Shown here: positions 26,343 through 34,101 of the stretch, piece by piece
Numbering within the stretch: the stretch's first letter is position 1
How the letters are laid out: each line of letters opens with the position of its first letter
Made by a program: the position numbers and the translations under genes
The notes under the pieces: generated by a model
What the model saw: only the letters and a program-made list of their open reading frames with translations
Told to the model about the DNA's origin: nothing
Databases searched by the model: none
Assembly: GCF_010994375.1 (NCBI RefSeq)
Contig: NZ_WHMA01000004.1
Coordinates: forward strand, 37,207 to 101,206
From: Halomonas sp. NO4
Lineage (GTDB): Bacteria; Pseudomonadota; Gammaproteobacteria; Pseudomonadales; Halomonadaceae
Direction of reading: 5' to 3'
Length of the DNA: 64,000 nucleotides

Positions 26343-27833
26343 TCAGTTCCTTGCGTCGTTGCCCGTCGCGACGAGCGGCGAATGATCGGCGATGATATCT
26401 TGCGGTTGCGCCTGGCGCGGCAGCACCAGGCGGAAGCACACCGGCAGGCGGGCGTCTTCCACCAGCTGCAGCGAGCCCTGCTGCAGCCGCGCGCAGTCGG
26501 CCGCCACCGACAGGCCGATGCCGGAGCCCTTGAGCGGCCCCTTGCGCCGCGCCCGCCCCTGGTAGAAGGGCTCGAAGAGGTTGTCGCGATCCTCCGCGGC
26601 AATCGGCGGGCCCTCGTTGGCCACCTCGAGTATCAGATGGTCGCGCGCCGTGCGTGCCCGAATCTCCAGCTCGCCGCCGTCGTCGCCATAGGCGATGGCA
26701 TTGGACACCAGGTTGTCGAGAATGCGCCGGGTGGCCGTGCGATCGACCACCCAGTCCAGCGGGCCATCGAAGGCGGTGACACGCATGCCCTTGTTCTCCA
26801 GCGCCAGGCGATGCTTGGAGAGCGTCGACTTGACCAGGGTGGCCAGGTCGAGGCACTCGAGATCCACCGGCCGGTGGTGCTGCAGGAGATTGTAGTCGAG
26901 CAGCTGCTCGATCAGTCGCTGCAGTTCCCCGCCGCTGGTGTCGATCAGCTCGAGAATCTCGCGCTGGCGCGGCGAGAGCTCACCGGCCACGCCGTCGGCG
27001 AGCAGCGCCGAGCCTTCGCGCACGCTAGCCAGGGGGGTCTTGAGCTCGTGGGACATGTGGCGCAGGAACTGCTGCTTCTGCGCCTCCAGCTCGCCGAGGC
27101 GCAAGGAGAGCCAGTCGAGGCGCTCGCCAAGCCGCACCAGTTCCGCCGGCCCCTGGATGTCGCGGGCCCCGGGGCCCTCCACGCCGCTGCCGATGCCCAG
27201 GATACGCCGTTCGAGCTGACGCACGGGACGAATGATCAGCCAGCTGAACAGCAGCATCAGCACCAGGCTCGCCGAGACCATCGCGCCGGTCTGCACCCAA
27301 AGCCGCGTCTGCACGGTCTCGGCGCGCGCGCGAATGCGCTCGATGCGGGCGTCGATCTTCTGGTTGGTGGCCTGGCGCATCGCCTCGGTCTGCTGCGCGA
27401 AGGGCCCGAACAGCGCCAACCAGGCCTGCAGGTTCTCCCCCTCCAGCGCCGGCAACTGACCAAGCAGCACCAGCTGTCGGCCCAATGCCTCTACCGAAGG
27501 TTCGTCGGGCAGCAGTTCGCTCTGGGCGGCGAGCAACTCGGAGAACTCGTCATGCCGTTCGGCGAAGATCTCCCTCAGGCTTTCCTGCTCGAGTACGGCA
27601 TACTGGCGCGCGCTGCGCTCCATCTCCAGGGCGAGCGCGCTCAGGGTGCGCGCGCGGCGGGTCTCTTCCACCGCCTGGCGGGCACTGACATCGGCCAGGC
27701 GCGACAGCTCGGTCAGCGCCTGGCTGGCTTGGAACATCAGCACGCCAAGGGGCAGCATCACAATAAAGAAGGCCAGCAGCACGAGCTGCAGCAGCGAGCG
27801 AGGGCGCCAACGACGCGAGACCTGTGTGGTCAT
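26343..27833 (-). CDS. glrK: Sensor histidine kinase GlrK (QseE)
   Basis: This kinase of about 496 residues has two membrane helices (about 17-40 and 175-195) flanking a helical periplasmic domain. A HAMP-like linker follows, then the dimerisation domain with RHMSHELKTPLAS and a catalytic domain with N, D and G boxes (DNLVSNAIAYGDDG, GSGIGLSV). The N-terminus RSLLQLVLLAF fits GlrK/QseE. Starts at 27833 (ATG), 27872 and 27878 are all possible. I prefer 27833 because of alignment with E. coli GlrK. It phosphorylates GlrR. Upstream is the predicted sigma54 RNA gene. Confidence 0.92.
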   Translation of the reverse strand: MTTQVSRRWRPRSLLQLVLLAFFIVMLPLGVLMFQASQALTELSRLADVSARQAVEETRRARTLSALALEMERSARQYAVLEQESLREIFAERHDEFSELLAAQSELLPDEPSVEALGRQLVLLGQLPALEGENLQAWLALFGPFAQQTEAMRQATNQKIDARIERIRARAETVQTRLWVQTGAMVSASLVLMLLFSWLIIRPVRQLERRILGIGSGVEGPGARDIQGPAELVRLGERLDWLSLRLGELEAQKQQFLRHMSHELKTPLASVREGSALLADGVAGELSPRQREILELIDTSGGELQRLIEQLLDYNLLQHHRPVDLECLDLATLVKSTLSKHRLALENKGMRVTAFDGPLDWVVDRTATRRILDNLVSNAIAYGDDGGELEIRARTARDHLILEVANEGPPIAAEDRDNLFEPFYQGRARRKGPLKGSGIGLSVAADCARLQQGSLQLVEDARLPVCFRLVLPRQAQPQDIIADHSPLVATGNDARN

Positions 27834-27977
27834 GACCAGCGTTCTATTCAGGAGTCGATAGGGTACCGCCATGGGCATGCCTGCAGGATATCAGAGTTCG
27901 TCGCGTCTCGAGGGTCTCTCACGGGCGGTCAACGTGTCGCACGCTGTCCGACAGTGATTCAAAAAAGACAGGGATCC

Positions 27978-28005
27978 AAAAAAAGAGGGCCGGCATGGCC
28001 GGCCC
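27978..28005 (-). terminator. Strong rho-independent terminator upstream of glrK
   Basis: On the minus strand GGGCCGGC, loop CAT, GCCGGCCC is followed by TC and seven T residues, and a second T-run follows soon after. No protein-coding gene ends here, which indicates a transcript from the stretch above it. Confidence 0.88.
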
Positions 28006-28443
28006 AAGTACGCAGGGAACTGAAGGGTCGGGAAAACAGGGGCATCGTTCGCCTGGTCGAGCCATGTCCCGCATTTTCCCATGGGCCCGGGGGCCCACGA
28101 AGCGCTGTGCCGGTATCGACGCCACCAGGGGCTGGTCGTCACAGCCGGGCGGCGAACCGCCCTGCTTCGTCTCGCAGCGACACCGCTTCGGCTGGCCGAG
28201 AGCGCTGTCGCGATGTTCGATCCCCCGCAGGGGATGAGGCGTCCATGCCAGGGCATCCGTGCCCGCTGGTACCCCTCCTTGCCGCTTGGCGGTACCCGTC
28301 TCATCGCAACCCGGTTATGCAAACGAGTTACACATCGCGGAACAGATGCCGGTCATCGAGACCCGGGTGCACAGGGCATGGGGTGATACCCGGGTGATTC
28401 GGCGACCCAATGGTTCGAGCCGTTGAACCACTGTCTCTGCTCA
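27978..28443 (-). ncRNA. Candidate sigma54-dependent small RNA upstream of glrK (GlmY-like position)
   Basis: The segment between a sigma54 promoter (28454-28469) and a canonical terminator (27978-28005) has no credible open frame. The only long one runs straight through the terminator. The predicted start near 28443 is followed by a clean stem-loop (TGGTTC and GAACCA, 28411-28430), and further hairpins occur, including TGGGCC pairing near 28082-28098. In Enterobacterales the RNA gene glmY lies directly upstream of glrK and is transcribed from a sigma54 promoter with GlrR and IHF sites. The predicted length, about 465 bases, is longer than GlmY, so processing or an internal end is possible. 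No sequence similarity to GlmY was established. Confidence 0.6.
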
Positions 28444-28453
28444 CTCTGTATAT

Positions 28454-28469
28454 AGCGACAGACGTGCCA
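28454..28469 (-). promoter_or_regulatory. Predicted sigma54 promoter
   Basis: The minus strand reads TGGCACG-TCTG-TCGCT, one mismatch from the TGGCACG-N4-TTGC(A/T) consensus. The invariant GG and GC pairs are exactly 10 bases apart. The transcription start would fall near 28443. Confidence 0.75.
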
Positions 28470-28490
28470 GAAACTGGACATTACCTGTAA

Positions 28491-28503
28491 AATCAATGGG
28501 TTG
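28491..28503 (+). promoter_or_regulatory. IHF consensus site (proximal)
   Basis: AATCAATGGGTTG is a perfect match to WATCAANNNNTTR. It lies just upstream of the sigma54 promoter, at about -50 to -60, where IHF bends DNA to bring an activator to the polymerase. Confidence 0.6.
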
Positions 28504-28568
28504 AAATTGAAGAAACGTGGCCTTGCCGGCCAGGCGGCGGGATTGCGGCGTCATCGGGTGCCCAAAAC

Positions 28569-28681
28569 GTCGCCACCCGGCGACGCCCTGGCTACCGTTC
28601 CTTGTTTTCTCTTTTAAATCAACTGCTTGCAATGTTACCGTTTGGCGACAACAGATCGGTCGCCGTTGCCGCTCGGCGACA
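28569..28681. promoter_or_regulatory. Cluster of GTCGCC/GGCGAC half-sites, possible GlrR upstream sites
   Basis: Five copies of GTCGCC or its complement occur at 28569-28574, 28579-28584, 28644-28650, 28659-28664 and 28675-28681, arranged as inverted pairs. Two read TGTCGCC, which contains the TGTC half-site described for GlrR. They lie about 125-240 bases upstream of the predicted start, a usual distance for sigma54 activator sites. Confidence 0.45.
28617..28629 (+). promoter_or_regulatory. IHF consensus site (distal)
   Basis: AATCAACTGCTTG is a second perfect match to WATCAANNNNTTR, lying between the two groups of half-sites. Confidence 0.5.
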
Positions 28682-28692
28682 GCCTCGCCAGC

Positions 28693-30006
28693 TCAGGCCA
28701 GCGACTTGACGAGGATCTTGGACTGGCGGGCGTGGTTGTAGGTGTCGCGCTTGAGCGGCGGCAGGGCCGCGATGTCCGCCGGGCCAAAGCCGTGCTCGAC
28801 GAACCAGTGGGCGGTATGGGTGGTGAGCACGAAGAGCGCGGAGAGGCCCAGCCGCCGGGCGCGACGCTCCACCTCGGCGAGCAGCACGGAACCGCGGGCG
28901 CCGCCGCGGTAATCGGGATGGATCGCCACACAGGCCAGCTCGCCCATGGCGGCCTCGCCGAAGGCGTGCAGGGCCGCACAACCCACCACCATGCCGTCAC
29001 GCTCGATGACCAGGTAATCGTCGATCTCGTGTTCGAGGCGCTCGCGGGAGCGCGGCACCAGCATGCCGCGCCGCTCCAGCGGCTCGAGCAGCTCCAGCAG
29101 GCCCCCGACGTCACCCAGTTCGGCGGGGCGAAGCTGCTCGTAGCGGTGCTGGGTGATCATGGTGCCCACGCCGTCGCGGGTGAAGAGCTCGCCGAGCAGG
29201 GCGTCGTGGTCGTGCCACGACAGCAGGTGGGTGCGCGCCACGCCGTGACGCGCGGCGATGCAGGCGGCGGTGAGGTGACGCGCTGCCTCGCTGCCCGGGG
29301 TCGCACCGGCGAGCAGCGGCTCGGCCTCGGCCGGGGTGAGCTGGCGCTGCAGGGCGCCGCTCTCGTCATAGAGCCCCGGGGCCTCGCCGAGCAGGATCAG
29401 CTTGTCGGCGGAAAGCGCCACCGCGGCCTGCTGGGCCACCTCGGCGGCGTCGAGGTCGAACACCTCGCCGGTGCTGGAGAAGCCGAGCGGCGGCAGCAGC
29501 ACCAGCGAGCCCTTTTCGAGTAGGCCCTGCACGGCCGGCGCCCGCACGCGGCGCACCTCACCGCTGTGGTGGAAGTCGATCCCCTCGCGCACGCCGAGCG
29601 GCTTGGCCATCACCAGGTTGCCGGACACCGCCGTGAGCTCCACCCCGTGCAGCGGCGTATTGGGCAGTCCCAGCGACAGGCGCGCCTCCAGCCACAGGCG
29701 CTGCTCGGCGGCGATGCGCTCCACGTGACCCATGATCGCCGTATCGGCCACCCAGCGCCCCTCATGGCGCCGCGGCGCGATGCCGGCCGCCGCGAGGGCC
29801 TGCTGCACCTGGGGGCGGATGCCAAAGGCCACCACCAGATGCACGCCCAGGGTGTGCAGCAGGGCCAGATCCTGGATCAGCTGTTCGCCGCGCCCGTTGG
29901 CCATCGCCTCGCCCTCGATGAGGATGACGAAGGTTCGCCCGCGGTGGGCGTTGATGTAGGGCGAGGAATTGCGGAACCAGTCGACGAAGGGGAAGCGAGT
30001 ATCCAA
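28693..30006 (-). CDS. argA: N-acetylglutamate synthase
   Basis: This 437-residue classical ArgA makes N-acetylglutamate, the first step of arginine synthesis. The N-terminal amino-acid-kinase-like domain binds arginine for feedback inhibition (FVILIEGEAMANG, KLILLGEAPGLYD). The C-terminal GNAT domain makes the product (GELACVAIHPDYRGGARGSVLLAEVE). The start is TTG at 30006, supported by GGAG seven bases upstream, and the next in-frame ATG would delete conserved residues. It is the last gene before the sigma54 regulatory region. Confidence 0.94.
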   Translation of the reverse strand: MDTRFPFVDWFRNSSPYINAHRGRTFVILIEGEAMANGRGEQLIQDLALLHTLGVHLVVAFGIRPQVQQALAAAGIAPRRHEGRWVADTAIMGHVERIAAEQRLWLEARLSLGLPNTPLHGVELTAVSGNLVMAKPLGVREGIDFHHSGEVRRVRAPAVQGLLEKGSLVLLPPLGFSSTGEVFDLDAAEVAQQAAVALSADKLILLGEAPGLYDESGALQRQLTPAEAEPLLAGATPGSEAARHLTAACIAARHGVARTHLLSWHDHDALLGELFTRDGVGTMITQHRYEQLRPAELGDVGGLLELLEPLERRGMLVPRSRERLEHEIDDYLVIERDGMVVGCAALHAFGEAAMGELACVAIHPDYRGGARGSVLLAEVERRARRLGLSALFVLTTHTAHWFVEHGFGPADIAALPPLKRDTYNHARQSKILVKSLA

Positions 30007-30067
30007 GGCCGCACTCCGGCAGCAGGTGAAGGAGGCTATATGAGAACTCGACTATAGCAGAGCCACG

Positions 30068-30099
30068 AAAACGGCGGCACCACTGGCATGGTACCGCCG
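30068..30099 (-). terminator. Terminator after the Pit permease gene
   Basis: On the minus strand CGGCGGTACC pairs with GGTGCCGCCG (one mismatch) and is followed by TTTT. Confidence 0.7.
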
Positions 30100-30134
30100 C
30101 TTCGGGCTTCGGGCTTCGGGCTTCGGGCTTCGGG
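30100..30134. repeat. Five tandem copies of CTTCGGG
   Basis: Seven-base units repeat perfectly five times between pit and argA, next to the terminator. Such tracts are prone to slippage and may vary between strains. Confidence 0.9.
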
Positions 30135-30180
30135 CTGACGATGCTCCATCCACCCGCAGCCCATGGCTCGTGGCTCGCGC

Positions 30181-31446
30181 TTAGCCGAACATGCCCTTGA
30201 ACATGAAGAAGAACAGTATCGCCAGGCCGGCGCCGGCCGGTAGCGTGATCAGCCAGGACATGGCGATGGTGCCGATCACCCGCAGGTTGAGCGCCGCCAT
30301 GCCGCGCGCCAGGCCCACGCCGAGTACCGCGCCCACCAGGGTGTGGGTGGTGGAGATCGGCAGGCCGGTGCCCGAGGCGAGCACCACGGTGACCGCGGCG
30401 GCAAGCGTCGCGGCAAAGCCACGGCTCGGCGTCAGCTCGGTGATGCCGGTGCCCACGGTGGCGATCACCTTGTGACCGTAGGTGACCAGGCCCACCACGA
30501 TGCCGCCACCGCCCAGCACCAGCACCCACCAGGGCACCAGGGCCGTGGCGTCGATGGCGCCCTCGCTGTAGACCACGCTGATCACCGCCGCGAGCGGCCC
30601 CACGGCGTTGGCCACGTCGTTGGAGCCGTGGGCGAAGGCCATGGCGCAGGCGGTGAACAGCATCAGCGAGCCGAACACTCGCTCCACGCCGGAAAAGCCG
30701 AAGTGGTCGACCTGGCGGCTGCCGGCCTGGACCCGCTTCTCCATCTGCATGCCCAGCAGCATCACGGCGAGGCCGAACAGGATCGACACCAGCAGGCTGG
30801 CGCCGAAGCCCAGATCGAGCCCCACGTGCTTGAGGCCCTTGGTGAGCGTCACCATGGCCACGGCGAAGCCCACCAGCAGGATGTAGAACGGCACGTAGCG
30901 CTTGGCGGCGGCGAAAGGGTCGCGGGCCTCGAAGATAAGGTGCTGCACCGACTTGAAGAGCGTGAAGGCGATGGTGCCGGAGAGCAGCGGCGAGACCACC
31001 CAGCTGGCAGCGATCTGGCCCACCTTGGCCCAGCCGATGGCTTCCAGCCCCAGCCCCGCCATGGCGAAGCCGACGATGGCGCCGACGATGGAGTGGGTGG
31101 TGGAGACCGGCCAGCCCTTCATGGAGGCGATCAGCAACCAGGTCGCCGCGGCGAGCAGCGAGGCGAGCATGCCGTAGACCAGCAGCTGTGGATCGCCCTC
31201 GAGCATGGCGGGGTCGATGATGCCCTTGCGGATGGTGTCGGTGACCTCGCCGCCGGCCAGCCAGGCACCCAGGAACTCGAAGAGCACGGCGACGATGATC
31301 GCTTGCTTGATGGTGATCGCCTTGGACCCCACCGAGGTGCCCATGGCGTTGGCGACGTCGTTGGCCCCTACGCCCCAGGCCATGAAGAAGCCGAACAGGC
31401 AGGCCAGGATGATGAAGGTGTCGCCGTATTGCACGATGATCGACAT
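30181..31446 (-). CDS. Inorganic phosphate permease, Pit family
   Basis: This 421-residue transporter has about ten membrane helices and the duplicated PiT signatures GANDVANAMGTSVGSKA near the N-terminus and GSNDVANAVGPLA in the second half. Pit proteins take up metal-phosphate complexes with protons, and some family members use Na+. A central basic loop (KRVQAGSRQVDHFG) separates the halves. It is co-transcribed with the DUF47 gene immediately upstream, a pairing seen widely, in which the DUF47/PhoU-like protein probably regulates the permease. A hairpin lies between the two genes. Confidence 0.93.
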   Translation of the reverse strand: MSIIVQYGDTFIILACLFGFFMAWGVGANDVANAMGTSVGSKAITIKQAIIVAVLFEFLGAWLAGGEVTDTIRKGIIDPAMLEGDPQLLVYGMLASLLAAATWLLIASMKGWPVSTTHSIVGAIVGFAMAGLGLEAIGWAKVGQIAASWVVSPLLSGTIAFTLFKSVQHLIFEARDPFAAAKRYVPFYILLVGFAVAMVTLTKGLKHVGLDLGFGASLLVSILFGLAVMLLGMQMEKRVQAGSRQVDHFGFSGVERVFGSLMLFTACAMAFAHGSNDVANAVGPLAAVISVVYSEGAIDATALVPWWVLVLGGGGIVVGLVTYGHKVIATVGTGITELTPSRGFAATLAAAVTVVLASGTGLPISTTHTLVGAVLGVGLARGMAALNLRVIGTIAMSWLITLPAGAGLAILFFFMFKGMFG

Positions 31447-31484
31447 AGGGTGGATTCCTATGTAGCTGTCGGATTAACGAACAC

Positions 31485-31502
31485 GGCCCGCGATGGCGGG
31501 CC
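31485..31502 (-). repeat. Hairpin between the DUF47 and pit genes
   Basis: GGCCCGC and GCGGGCC flank a four-base loop, with no T-run. It may be a partial terminator or an RNA stability element that sets the ratio of the two products. Confidence 0.5.
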
Positions 31503-31508
31503 GGAAAC

Positions 31509-32189
31509 TCAGCGGGCGGTGAGAATCTGCAGGCGGCTGCCCACGCGCTCGGCGCGGTCGGAGAGCTCGCCGACCCAGTCGATGATCTTGTAGAGGAAGA
31601 TGACGTCGACCGGCTTGAGCCGGTCTTCCAGCTCGAACAGCTGGCGGCGGATGGCCACCTGCTGGTTGTCGGCCTGCTGCTCGAGGACGTGCAGCTCGCG
31701 AATGAGGTTCTGCATCACGTCGGAGACGTGGCGGCCGAACCCGGACTCCAGCAAGTCCTCGAGTTCCTCGAGGGCCTGGCGCGCCTGGGCCACGCAGGCC
31801 ACGGCGGTCTGCATGTAGTCGCGCATGGGGCCGGCCAGCTCAGCGGGCACCTGCATCTTGCGGCCCAGCATGATGCCGGTGATATCGCGCACCTTGTTGG
31901 CGATCTTGTCCTGTACGCTGATCAGGTCAAGCAGGTCGCTGCGCGAGACGGGCAGAAAGAGGGTGTTGGGCAGGTTGAGGCGCAGCTCGGTCTTCAGGCT
32001 GTCGGCCTCGTGCTCCAGGCGCGTGATGGATTCGCGGATACTGGCCGCCTCGTCCCAGTCGCCCCCGAGCGACGCCTCGAAGAACGGAAGCAGCTTGTCG
32101 GCGCACTCGTGCGCCTTGACGATGTGGGCCAGCAGCGGCTGGAAGGGCGAGCGACCGAACATCGCCGAGAACGGATTGGGTGTCACCAT
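31509..32189 (-). CDS. DUF47 (PhoU-like) protein, TIGR00153 family
   Basis: This 226-residue all-helical protein begins MVTPNPFSAMFGRSPF and contains the DUF47 pattern ITRLEHEADSLKTELRLNL and DLISVQDKIANKVRDITGIMLGR. Its fold is like PhoU, with metal-binding E/D-rich stretches. It is the first gene of an operon with the Pit permease and is thought to modulate phosphate uptake. Divergent transcription of the CYTH gene starts about 125 bases away. Confidence 0.92.
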   Translation of the reverse strand: MVTPNPFSAMFGRSPFQPLLAHIVKAHECADKLLPFFEASLGGDWDEAASIRESITRLEHEADSLKTELRLNLPNTLFLPVSRSDLLDLISVQDKIANKVRDITGIMLGRKMQVPAELAGPMRDYMQTAVACVAQARQALEELEDLLESGFGRHVSDVMQNLIRELHVLEQQADNQQVAIRRQLFELEDRLKPVDVIFLYKIIDWVGELSDRAERVGSRLQILTAR

Positions 32190-32218
32190 GGCGTATCATG
32201 CGCTTAGGAAATGGCGGC

Positions 32219-32250
32219 GACAGTATAGTGACTCCCTACTGTCACGTCAT
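32219..32250 (-). promoter_or_regulatory. Predicted DUF47-pit promoter with operator-like dyad
   Basis: On the minus strand ATGACG (32250-32245) and TATACT (32227-32222) are 17 bases apart. The inverted repeat GACAGTA-N11-TACTGTC (32219-32243) overlaps the -10 region and could bind a repressor. Confidence 0.5.
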
Positions 32251-32271
32251 TGAAAAATTAGTGACCCCAGT

Positions 32272-32289
32272 TTGTCATCCAACCGTCAC
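32272..32289 (+). promoter_or_regulatory. Pho-box-like direct repeat
   Basis: TTGTCAT-CCAA-CCGTCAC resembles the PhoB box (CTGTCAT, four bases, CTGTCAY), with two mismatches in 14 positions. It lies 24 bases before the CYTH start, which is close for an activator site. Confidence 0.35.
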
Positions 32290-32313
32290 ACTCATCAGCC
32301 ACAGGAAGCCGCC

Positions 32314-33177
32314 ATGGGCCAAGAGATCGAACTGAAACTGGCACTGGGCACGAGCGGCCCCGCGCGGCTGGCCCGCCATCCGCGCCTGGCAGGGGTCGCC
32401 TCCGAGGTGCTGAGGCTGGCCAACACCTACTACGACACGCCCGACGGCGCACTGGAGGAGGCGCGCATGGCGCTGCGCCTGCGCCGCCGCGGCGCGAGCC
32501 TGCGCCAAACGCTCAAGACCGAGGGCAAGGGGGCCGGGGGACTGAGCCGCCGCGGCGAATGGGAGTGGGCCGTGCCGGGTCCCGGCCTCGACCTGTCCGG
32601 GCTTGCCGAGCTGCCGCCCCTGGCCGCCCTCGGCGGGCACGTCCTCGAGCAGCTGGCGCCCCGCTTCACCACCGACTTCACCCGCCACGCCTGGACGCTG
32701 GCGGTCGAGGGGGCGCGCATCGAAGTGGCGCTCGATGAAGGCGAGATCCGCGGCGGCACGCAACGGGCGCCGATCCGCGAGCTGGAACTGGAGCTGCAGG
32801 CCGGGCCAACCCGCGCCCTCTGGCAGCTCGCCACCGAGTTTGCCGACAGCGTGGCCCTGCGCCCGGCGGAGACCAGCAAGGCCGCCCGCGGTGCAGCGCT
32901 GCTCGCCGGCCGCTGGTCGCTGCCTGCGGGGGGGCCGCCGCTGGCCTGGCTCAAGCGCGCCATGGTCGCGCTGGACGCCCTGACCGACACCGGCGACGAT
33001 CGCTGGCGCCGGCTCGCCGCCGAGGCCCTGACGACCCTCGATGACCGCGAGGCCCGCGACCTGGCCGGCCGGCTCGCCGCCCCCGACTGGCTCACCCCCG
33101 CCTTCGGGCAGGTCGCCCTGGACCTGGCGCGACGCCTCGACGACGCCGCCCCCGACGCGCCGGAGCCCTCTTCATGA
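32314..33177 (+). CDS. CYTH-domain phosphatase (triphosphatase family)
   Basis: This 287-residue protein starts with the CYTH signature ExExK (E4, E6, K8 in MGQEIELKLAL), followed by YYDTPDGALEEARMALRLRRRG and the acidic IEVALDEGEI strand. CYTH enzymes hydrolyse inorganic triphosphate or related substrates in a tunnel lined by charged residues. After about residue 195 a short helical region remains, much smaller than a full CHAD domain. The start at 32314 has AGGAAG upstream. The stop overlaps the start of the channel gene by four bases (ATGA), so they are coupled. Confidence 0.88.
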   Translation: MGQEIELKLALGTSGPARLARHPRLAGVASEVLRLANTYYDTPDGALEEARMALRLRRRGASLRQTLKTEGKGAGGLSRRGEWEWAVPGPGLDLSGLAELPPLAALGGHVLEQLAPRFTTDFTRHAWTLAVEGARIEVALDEGEIRGGTQRAPIRELELELQAGPTRALWQLATEFADSVALRPAETSKAARGAALLAGRWSLPAGGPPLAWLKRAMVALDALTDTGDDRWRRLAAEALTTLDDREARDLAGRLAAPDWLTPAFGQVALDLARRLDDAAPDAPEPSS

Positions 33178-34058
33178 AGCACCCCATGAAACCCGCCGCC
33201 GAGGGCCTGCGCACCCGGGTCTTCCAGGTCGTCTTCGAGTCGGACACGCCGCTCGCCAAGGGCTTCGACATCGCCCTGATCGTCGCCATCCTGAGCAGTA
33301 TCGGCGTGGTGATGCTCGACAGCGTGCCCGCCTACCACGCGCAGTACGGCCCCCTCTTCTACTGGATCGAATGGGGTTTCACCCTGGCCTTCACCCTGGA
33401 GCTGGCGGTGCGGGTCTACTGCCTCGAGCGCCCCTTGCAGTACCTGCGCAGCTTCTACGGGGTGATCGACCTGGTGGCGATCCTGCCCACCTGGCTGACG
33501 CTGCTCATTCCCGGTGCCCAGTCGCTGGTGATCGTGCGCGTGCTGCGCGTGCTGCGTATCTTCCGGGTGCTGCGCCTCATGCAGTTCGTCGGCGAGGGAC
33601 GGCTACTGCTCGGCGCACTCAGGCGCAGCACGCACCAGATCTTCCTGTTCCTGTTCACCGTCTTCATGCTGGTGACCATCTTCGCCGCCCTGATCTACCT
33701 GATCGAACCGGCCGAGGCGGGCTTCACCAGCATTCCCATTGCCGTCTACTGGGCCATCGTCACCCTCACCACGGTGGGTTACGGCGACATCGTGCCGGTC
33801 ACCCCGCTCGGCCAGGCGATCTCGACGCTGGTGATGCTGATCGGCTACTCGATCATCGCGGTGCCCACCGGGGTCTTCTCGGCGGAGGTGATCCGCTCGA
33901 TCCGTGCCGACCGCTACTCCGAGGAGGCGTGCCCCGGCTGCGGCCACGACCGCCACGAGAAGCGGGCCCGCTACTGCCTCAAGTGCGGCACCTGGCTCGA
34001 CGAGACCACGCCGGACCCGCGCCGGGCGCAGGCCGGAGAGGAGGAGTCGCGCCGCTAG
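33174..34058 (+). CDS. Voltage-gated-type potassium channel with C-terminal zinc ribbon
   Basis: This 294-residue six-helix channel has an S4-type arginine series (VRVLRVLRIFRVLRL, about 121-135) and the K+ filter TVGYGD at 200-205. Unlike the island channel, its C-terminus carries a four-cysteine zinc ribbon (C253, C256, C268, C271) that probably forms a small cytosolic regulatory module. It overlaps the CYTH gene by four bases. It is widespread as a housekeeping ion channel in related bacteria and likely sets K+ permeability during osmotic change. Confidence 0.92.
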   Translation: MKHPMKPAAEGLRTRVFQVVFESDTPLAKGFDIALIVAILSSIGVVMLDSVPAYHAQYGPLFYWIEWGFTLAFTLELAVRVYCLERPLQYLRSFYGVIDLVAILPTWLTLLIPGAQSLVIVRVLRVLRIFRVLRLMQFVGEGRLLLGALRRSTHQIFLFLFTVFMLVTIFAALIYLIEPAEAGFTSIPIAVYWAIVTLTTVGYGDIVPVTPLGQAISTLVMLIGYSIIAVPTGVFSAEVIRSIRADRYSEEACPGCGHDRHEKRARYCLKCGTWLDETTPDPRRAQAGEEESRR

Positions 34059-34101
34059 CGAGGGCGGCACGACTCGACGAAGACGCTATTCGAAAAAGAC
34101 G

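Noticed and set aside
28081..28099. GGGCCC palindrome as a terminator
   Set aside because: No T-run on either strand. It is treated as an internal hairpin of the predicted RNA.
27891..28322. 143-codon minus-strand open frame upstream of glrK
   Set aside because: It reads through the strong terminator at 27978-28005, has no recognisable motif and lies inside the predicted RNA gene.
28006..28443. Possible tmRNA, RNase P RNA or 6S RNA
   Set aside because: None of the conserved signatures of these RNAs (for example the RNase P GAGGAAAGUC segment or a tRNA-like CCA end) could be found.
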